A program made the translations under genes and the position numbers. From NCBI GenBank assembly GCA_905216075.1, contig CAJMSO010000009.1, positions 1 to 20,283 of the forward strand: DNA of 20,283 nt, read 5' to 3'. Positions 16,068-20,283 of this stretch are shown one piece after another. The stretch is from an uncultured bacterium (GTDB lineage Bacteria > Actinomycetota > Coriobacteriia > Coriobacteriales > Coriobacteriaceae). The notes below the pieces were generated by a model. The model had not been told where the DNA came from, made no database searches, and saw only the letters and a program-made list of their open reading frames with translations. Positions within the stretch are counted from its first letter, which is position 1, and each line of letters begins with the position of its first letter.

Positions 16068-16318
16068 AAGCCTACATTTTCCCATTGATGATTAACCCAA
16101 TCTTGATTAATCTTAGGATTCTTAGTTACCTGAGCTGTACGCATAGCGACATCCTCAGTCATAACATCCATTTTCTTTTTGGACGAATCGACGATATCTT
16201 GCGCTCCGCGAAGCAGACGACCACGTAATTCATCATCTGTAGCGACCTTAAATCCCGCAAACGCACCAACCGCTACAGTTGCAGCCAAAGCAAGAGCAGT
16301 CAGAACTTTATTCTTCAT
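16064..16318 (-). CDS. Small N-terminally anchored membrane protein coupled to parB (YtxH-like)
   Basis: This is an 84-aa protein of unproven function. The start MKNKVLTAL (16318) is set by GGAGG five bases upstream, and it overlaps the 3' end of parB by 11 bases, so the two are probably translated together. Residues 4-23 form one hydrophobic segment (KVLTALALAATVAVGAFAGF) after a basic start; it could be a membrane anchor or an uncleaved signal. The rest is a hydrophilic, probably helical tail (DDELRGRLLRGAQDIVDSSKKK...) ending in WVNHQWENVGF. The plan, one span followed by an amphipathic helix, recalls YtxH-domain proteins, but the match is by eye only. It is the last gene before the operon terminator. 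Confidence 0.7.
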   Translation of the reverse strand: MKNKVLTALALAATVAVGAFAGFKVATDDELRGRLLRGAQDIVDSSKKKMDVMTEDVAMRTAQVTKNPKINQDWVNHQWENVGF

Positions 16319-17213
16319 CCCGACCTCCCTGGTCAAATTGAATCATCTCGCCAAGAATGCGAGACAGCTCTTCCTCATCCTTAAACTCGATCTCGATCTT
16401 ATTCTTGCCGCGCGAGCTCTTGACGCGAACGTTTGTGTTAAACACCTGACGCAGAACGCGTGCAGCTTTCTTAAAAGACTGAGGCGTTGCAGGGCGAGGT
16501 GTTTTAGGCGTCTCTCCTGCAGAAAACAGTGGAGCAAGATTTTCTGTCGCACGGACAGACAAACCCTCTGCAACAACCTTCTCTGCAAGTTTAATGCGCG
16601 CATCTTCATACGGAACAGCAAGAATTGCACGAGCATGACCAGCAGTCAGCTTGCCTTCGAAGATCATCTGCTGAACTACCTCTGGAAGATCAAGCAGGCG
16701 CAACGAATTGGTGATTGCGGAACGAGACTTGCTGACAGCCTTTGACAAGGCTTCTTGAGTCATACCGCTCGCATCGATGAGCTGTCGATATCCCCTTGCC
16801 TCTTCGACGGGGTTAAGGTCAGAGCGCTGAAGGTTTTCAATCAGCGCGAGTGCAAGCATCTGCTCATCATCAACATCTTTAATGATGACAGGGAGCTCCT
16901 CAAGACCCGCAAGTTTCGAAGCCTGATAACGGCGCTCACCCGCGATAATCTCATAGCCATTACCGTGCTTGCGCACAAGAAGCGGCTGAAGAACGCCATG
17001 CTCCTGAATTGACTCACTCAACTCTCGAAGCTCGGTCTCATTGAAATGAATTCGTGGCTGATTTGGGTTCGGAACGATGTCTTCGATTGGAAGCTTAGTT
17101 TCCGAAGCGGCATTTGATGCTGACGCTGCAGATCCACCAGTCTCATATTCAGCTTCTGAGACCAGCGCATTGAGACCACGACCCAAGCCGCCGCGCTTCT
17201 TAGGACTAGGCAC
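16308..17213 (-). CDS. parB: Chromosome partitioning protein ParB (CTP-dependent clamp)
   Basis: ParB binds parS and slides along DNA as a CTP-loaded clamp, building the origin complex that ParA moves. The 301-aa protein has the normal chromosomal ParB layout: N-terminal ParA-interacting peptide (KKRGGLGRGLNALV, 5-18), CTPase/ParB domain with GERRYQA (92-98) and ENLQRSDLNPVEEA (126-139), a helix-turn-helix at about 151-170 (MTQEALSKAVSKSRSAITNS), and a basic C-terminal dimerisation domain (VRVKSSRGKNKIEIEF). The start overlaps the end of parA by 8 bases. The parS sites it should bind lie just upstream of parA. Confidence 0.96.
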   Translation of the reverse strand: MPSPKKRGGLGRGLNALVSEAEYETGGSAASASNAASETKLPIEDIVPNPNQPRIHFNETELRELSESIQEHGVLQPLLVRKHGNGYEIIAGERRYQASKLAGLEELPVIIKDVDDEQMLALALIENLQRSDLNPVEEARGYRQLIDASGMTQEALSKAVSKSRSAITNSLRLLDLPEVVQQMIFEGKLTAGHARAILAVPYEDARIKLAEKVVAEGLSVRATENLAPLFSAGETPKTPRPATPQSFKKAARVLRQVFNTNVRVKSSRGKNKIEIEFKDEEELSRILGEMIQFDQGGRDEE

Positions 17214-18006
17214 GCTTAATCACCTCTTTAGCAAGGTTCATATACGCCTTTGCGCCCTTGTTCTGTGGCGCATAGGTAATTACTGGCTCACCGAACGAGG
17301 GTGCTTCTGAAATTTTAACTGTGCGTGGAATCAAGGTCTTGAATGCCTTGTCACCAAAATACGATTGAACCTCTTCCACAACCTGGTTCGAAAGCGATGT
17401 ACGCGAATCGTACATAGTCATGAGCACGCCATAAGTATCAAGGCTCTTATTAAGGCGTGTTTTAACCATCTTCATCGATTCAAGCAGCTTTGTAACACCT
17501 TCAAGTGCGTAATATTCGCACTGAATAGGAATCAAAACACTGTCCGCTGCTGTTAACGCATTGATGGTCAGCAAACCAAGCGATGGCGGGCAATCGATGA
17601 ATATAAAATCAAACTCATCCTGAACAGGCTCAAGCAGATCCTTTAAGCGAGTCTCGCGGGCAATCGCACTGACAAGTTCGATTTCCGCGCCTGCGAGCTG
17701 GATAGTAGCTGGAATTACAAATACCTTAGCGCAATTTGTATCAAGAACGAGCGATTCCGCCGGAATATCGTTCAGCAATGCATCATAGATGCAGTGATCG
17801 AGTTCTTCTTTCTCAATTCCAAAACCACTCGTACTATTACCTTGCGGATCAAAATCGACAATTAACGTCTTTCGACCCAGTTCACCCAACGCTGCTGCAA
17901 GATTTACAGCCGTGGTGGACTTACCTACGCCGCCTTTTTGGTTGATGATAGCAATGATACGCGTGTCTTTTGCGCTCTTAGAACGCTTAACGTCGCGAAA
18001 TCCCAC
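17206..18006 (-). CDS. parA: Chromosome partitioning ATPase ParA (Soj)
   Basis: This Walker-type ATPase drives origin segregation together with ParB. The protein is 266 aa. It has the deviant Walker A KGGVGKST (24-31), the switch region VDFDPQGNST (about 50-59) and Walker B FIFIDCPPSLG (about 134-144). The start is a GTG at 18004-18006, chosen because AGGAGGG lies a few bases upstream and the next in-frame Met is far inside. It is read from just downstream of the parS cluster and overlaps parB. No separate promoter stands out; transcription from rsmG through the parS region is possible because no terminator separates them. Confidence 0.97.
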   Translation of the reverse strand: MGFRDVKRSKSAKDTRIIAIINQKGGVGKSTTAVNLAAALGELGRKTLIVDFDPQGNSTSGFGIEKEELDHCIYDALLNDIPAESLVLDTNCAKVFVIPATIQLAGAEIELVSAIARETRLKDLLEPVQDEFDFIFIDCPPSLGLLTINALTAADSVLIPIQCEYYALEGVTKLLESMKMVKTRLNKSLDTYGVLMTMYDSRTSLSNQVVEEVQSYFGDKAFKTLIPRTVKISEAPSFGEPVITYAPQNKGAKAYMNLAKEVIKRA

Positions 18007-18044
18007 GGTCCCTCCTGGTGTATTTAAAGCTGTTGAATGGAGGA

Positions 18045-18060
18045 TGTTTCACGTGAAACA
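18045..18060. promoter_or_regulatory. parS site 1
   Basis: An exact match to the bacterial chromosomal parS consensus TGTTTCACGTGAAACA, the ParB loading site. The palindrome is limited to the 16-bp core here (flanks A and A do not pair). It is nearest to parA, 38 bases from its start codon. Confidence 0.97.
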
Positions 18061-18083
18061 ATCCGATTCGACATCGATTGTTA

Positions 18084-18099
18084 TGTTTCACGTGAAACA
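18084..18099. promoter_or_regulatory. parS site 2, within a 36-bp perfect palindrome
   Basis: An exact 16-bp parS core whose symmetry continues ten further bases on each side, giving a perfect 36-bp palindrome from 18074 to 18109 centred on CACGTG. Its centre is 39 bp from site 1 and 38 bp from site 3. In single-stranded form it could make a long stem. Confidence 0.97.
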
Positions 18100-18121
18100 T
18101 AACAATCGACACCATCAATTA

Positions 18122-18137
18122 TGTTTCACGTGAAACA
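18122..18137. promoter_or_regulatory. parS site 3
   Basis: An exact 16-bp parS core, extended by one pair to 18 bp (18121-18138). It abuts the stop codon of rsmG (18139-18141), so the array fills the whole rsmG-parA gap. Confidence 0.97.
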
Positions 18138-18138
18138 T

Positions 18139-18876
18139 CTAGGCAAGCGGATTCTTTTTTGCCATGCCATTAGCACGAGGAAGAGAAACCGAGGCCTGAC
18201 GTGTCTTTTTAAGGACAATAAATTCACGGTGACCCAGACCATCCGGCAAATCAAGGTCATCCCTCATAAGCGTGGTAAAGCCGCAAATCTTTGCAGCAGC
18301 AAGACCAGATTGAAGCTCTTCATCAGATGGATTCCCCTTCGTAATGACAAAGAGGCCCCCATCTTTTAGAAAAGGAGAAGCATACTCAACGAGAACCGGT
18401 AATGGTGCGAGCGCACGGGCGGTCACAGCAGCAAATTGCTTCTTATGGGATCGAGCATATTCCTCAAGACGATCGTGAACGGCATGAGCATGCTTAAGGC
18501 CAATCTTCTCAACAAAGGAATTAACTGCATCGACTTTCTTGCCAACGGAATCGATATAGGTAGCCTTTCGTCCACTTGCAATAGTCAACGGAATACCGGG
18601 GAATCCAGCACCGGTACCCATATCAAGCAAAGCACCTTCAGGAGCTTTATCAATATAGGGCAACAAAACAAGTGAGTCCAGAATATGAAGGACGGCTGCA
18701 TCATCAACACTCAGGATGCGCGTTAGATTGGTAGACTTATTAGCCTCCAGAACAAGATCAAGATGCTGGATACAGACATGAAGGCTCTCGTCGGAGACCT
18801 TCAAAGAATAGTCTTTGCGATACGAAATAAGACGGCCCAGCATTTGGCTTGCCTGCTCATCAGTTAAAACAAACAA
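18139..18876 (-). CDS. rsmG: 16S rRNA (guanine527-N7)-methyltransferase RsmG (GidB)
   Basis: The enzyme adds a methyl group to N7 of G527 in 16S rRNA; its loss is known to give low-level streptomycin resistance in other bacteria. I start it at a TTG (18874-18876), because AAAGGAG lies five bases upstream and the product then begins MFVLTDEQASQMLG, as in the family; the frame itself is open to an ATG at 18945. This gives 245 aa. Motifs: NLTRI (50-54), the SAM-binding LLDMGTGAGFPGIPL (about 83-97), the VTARALAPL segment and the late HREFIVLKK strand. It follows the jag terminator and has the parS cluster directly at its stop. Confidence 0.95.
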   Translation of the reverse strand: MFVLTDEQASQMLGRLISYRKDYSLKVSDESLHVCIQHLDLVLEANKSTNLTRILSVDDAAVLHILDSLVLLPYIDKAPEGALLDMGTGAGFPGIPLTIASGRKATYIDSVGKKVDAVNSFVEKIGLKHAHAVHDRLEEYARSHKKQFAAVTARALAPLPVLVEYASPFLKDGGLFVITKGNPSDEELQSGLAAAKICGFTTLMRDDLDLPDGLGHREFIVLKKTRQASVSLPRANGMAKKNPLA

Positions 18877-18920
18877 GACAACTCCTTTCTGACAAAAATC
18901 AGTGTATCGAGAACTTTTGA

Positions 18921-18953
18921 CAAAAAAAGGGGACGTGGAAACCACGCCCCCTT
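18921..18953 (-). terminator. Rho-independent terminator of the yidC-jag unit
   Basis: A 12-bp stem (18927-18938 with 18942-18953) with a 3-base loop is followed on the reverse strand by seven T's. One pair (18933/18947) is G-U in reverse RNA but A-C in forward RNA, which fixes the direction as reverse. It lies 19 bases after the jag stop and separates jag from rsmG, so rsmG should have its own promoter or rely on readthrough. Confidence 0.87.
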
Positions 18954-18971
18954 AGCATAGACTCGAGAAGA

Positions 18972-19541
18972 TTATCGAGCAACAATCACCACATGGCGAT
19001 CAGGGTCAGAACCCTCAGAATGGGTATCGACGGCATCATTGCCACGAAGCGCAATATGAACCAGTCGGCGCTCATAGGCATTCATGGGCGGAAGCGAAAC
19101 ACTCTCATGAGTGCGGATGGCACGCTCGGCGGCAGACTGAGCCATAGAGGCAACTTTGTCCTGACGACGGCTCTTGTAGCCCTCAACGTCAACAACAACC
19201 GGATACCTAAAGCCAAGCTTGCGGCTCACCAACAAGGAGAACATAACCTGAAGAGCATCGAGGGTACGTCCATGACGGCCAATGAGAACAGCAAGATCCG
19301 GAGCAGTTACATCCAGAATCAACTCGCCCTCGTCACCCTCATACTCATCGATGGGAGAGTTCGCCGCATCGAAGTGCGAAAGGATGGAACGCAGAATGGA
19401 AATAGCAACATCGGCAATGGTGTCGAGCTCCTCATCGGTCAGCTCTTCACCAGCCTTGTAACGCTGTGCAATCTCGGGATAATCGCCCGCGACCTGCGGG
19501 GCAACCTCCTCAAGCATATCCTCGACGATCTCTTCAGACAT
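18972..19541 (-). CDS. jag: RNA-binding protein KhpB (Jag), KH and R3H domains
   Basis: This RNA-binding protein, found next to yidC in many Gram-positive bacteria, pairs with KhpA and influences cell division and elongation in other species. The start at 19541 (MSEEIVEDML) has GGAG six bases upstream; a longer reading from a TTG at 19553 would put the start inside that site. The protein has 189 aa: an acidic N-terminal part, a KH-type domain with the GxxG loop LIGRHGRTLDALQ (86-98), and a C-terminal R3H domain (ERRLVHIAL, about 157-165, to SDPDRHVVIVAR). It lacks the separate Jag_N domain seen in firmicute Jag, so it is a short form. Confidence 0.94.
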   Translation of the reverse strand: MSEEIVEDMLEEVAPQVAGDYPEIAQRYKAGEELTDEELDTIADVAISILRSILSHFDAANSPIDEYEGDEGELILDVTAPDLAVLIGRHGRTLDALQVMFSLLVSRKLGFRYPVVVDVEGYKSRRQDKVASMAQSAAERAIRTHESVSLPPMNAYERRLVHIALRGNDAVDTHSEGSDPDRHVVIVAR

Positions 19542-19556
19542 AACGAACTCCAAAAG

Positions 19557-19568
19557 TTAGGTACCTAA
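19557..19568. repeat. 12-bp palindrome TTAGGTACCTAA, copy 2
   Basis: The same perfect palindrome as at 16056-16067. It lies in the 44-base gap between the yidC stop and the jag start, just upstream of the jag ribosome site, where a bound protein or a small hairpin could affect jag expression. Function unknown. Confidence 0.5.
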
Positions 19569-19585
19569 ATAAGAATACTATCCCA

Positions 19586-20283
19586 CTACTTCTTCTTGTG
19601 CGGGCGCGGCTTCTTCTCGCGACGAGTAACCTCGACCTGCAGCGGAGCGTTCTTAAGACGCTCTTCCTCATCGGCCTTGGCCTTATCGATAACCTTCTGC
19701 GTCACGAAGATCTGCTGGACAACCTGCCAGGCGGAAGACACGTCGTAGTACAGCAGAACGCCGACGGGCAGGCTCCAGCCCATCCAAAGCATCATGACGG
19801 TCATGACGACGGCCATCATGCGCATGCTCTGGGCCTGCTGACCAGTCTGATTGCGAGACATATACAGCTGCGGAATCAGGGTCAAGACAGCGAACAGAAT
19901 CAGGCAAACCAGCGCAGGCAGCGCAACCATAAAGCCATCGGCAAAAGAAGCGCTCGGCGTGGTGGTAAGGTCGGGCAGGATGTTGAAGAACGAGAACGTG
20001 CCGTCGCTAAAGTAGTTCGGCAGGTTACGCAGCAACGTAAACAGGGCAAACAGGACAGGCATCTGGATCAACAGCGGCAGACAACCAGCCATGGGGTTGA
20101 ACTTGTTCTCGCTGTAGAACTTCTGCATCTCCTCGGCCTGGCGCTGGGGATCGTCGGCATAGCGCTCCTGGATCTCGAGCATCTTAGGCTGCAGCACCTG
20201 CATGCGAGCCGTCGACTTGGTCGACTTGAGCATAAGCGGCGTCAGCAGCAGACGGATGATGACCACCAGGATGATGATGGACA
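19586..20283 (-). CDS. yidC: Membrane protein insertase YidC (5' end outside the window)
   Basis: YidC places proteins in the cytoplasmic membrane, alone or with SecYEG. About 231 C-terminal residues are present; the frame is open to the right edge (SIIILVVIIRLLLTPL...), so the start and signal region lie beyond. Recognisable parts are the conserved groove arginine in IIRLLLTPLM, the cytoplasmic helical hairpin (MQVLQPKMLEIQERYADDPQRQAEE), the highly conserved GCLPLLIQMPVLFALF segment, two further spans, and a basic tail ending REKKPRPHKKK, which in this family contacts the ribosome. jag follows 44 bases after the stop. dnaA, rpmH and rnpA are expected to the right. Confidence 0.96.
   Translation of the reverse strand, partial: SIIILVVIIRLLLTPLMLKSTKSTARMQVLQPKMLEIQERYADDPQRQAEEMQKFYSENKFNPMAGCLPLLIQMPVLFALFTLLRNLPNYFSDGTFSFFNILPDLTTTPSASFADGFMVALPALVCLILFAVLTLIPQLYMSRNQTGQQAQSMRMMAVVMTVMMLWMGWSLPVGVLLYYDVSSAWQVVQQIFVTQKVIDKAKADEEERLKNAPLQVEVTRREKKPRPHKKK

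Noticed and set aside
18877..18945. A longer RsmG beginning at an ATG at 18945
   Set aside because: It would run back through the jag terminator T-run, and AAAGGAG is placed exactly for the TTG at 18874-18876.
1..20283. CRISPR arrays, insertion sequences or prophage genes
   Set aside because: No regularly spaced direct repeats, transposase, integrase or phage structural motifs were seen. The repeated parS cores are segregation sites, not a CRISPR array.

Overview
The window reads as chromosomal DNA of a moderately high-GC Gram-positive actinobacterium. I infer class Coriobacteriia, most likely Collinsella or a close relative. The basis is the reverse-strand order yidC - jag - rsmG - parS cluster - parA - parB near the replication origin, a large LPXTG adhesin built for gut surfaces, and a paired WYL regulator operon. 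No 16S rRNA or other definitive taxon marker is present, so the genus is an inference.

Left end (1-1940): the 3' part of a type I restriction specificity gene (hsdS), whose last ~50 codons lie out of frame behind an 8-A run. It is followed by a tRNA-like T-arm remnant, a strong hairpin terminator and, on the other strand, an intact tRNA-Gly(CCC) with its own promoter. This looks like an accessory edge next to a tRNA.

Surface and envelope block (1937-8759): a 1143-aa cell-wall-anchored thioester adhesin with about six Cna_B/SpaA domains and an LPATG signal converges on a two-gene reverse-strand unit. That unit holds a 1029-aa membrane protein with a split, degenerate M28 peptidase fold interrupted by about 650 disordered acidic residues, and a 72-aa single-pass membrane protein. 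A 12-bp-stem hairpin between them serves both directions.

Information-processing block (8957-15871): two overlapping WYL-domain regulators (PafB/PafC-like), then on the reverse strand ddl and a dinG homologue in an overlapping pair, then rlmN on the forward strand. The DinG homologue joins a DEDDh exonuclease to a helicase with the four Fe-S cysteines. The second WYL gene and dinG meet tail to tail and share the bases of their stop codons.

Origin-proximal segregation block (16064-20283, all reverse strand): yidC (5' end outside the window), jag/khpB, a terminator, rsmG, three parS sites (the middle one inside a 36-bp perfect palindrome), then parA, parB and a small anchored membrane protein in overlapping reading frames, closed by a terminator. 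ParA/ParB/parS act in chromosome segregation, YidC inserts membrane proteins, and Jag binds RNA. dnaA, rpmH and rnpA would be expected just beyond the right edge. The most unusual items are the pseudo-peptidase with a membrane hairpin inside its catalytic fold, the nuclease plus Fe-S helicase fusion, the ParB-coupled membrane protein and the extended parS palindrome.
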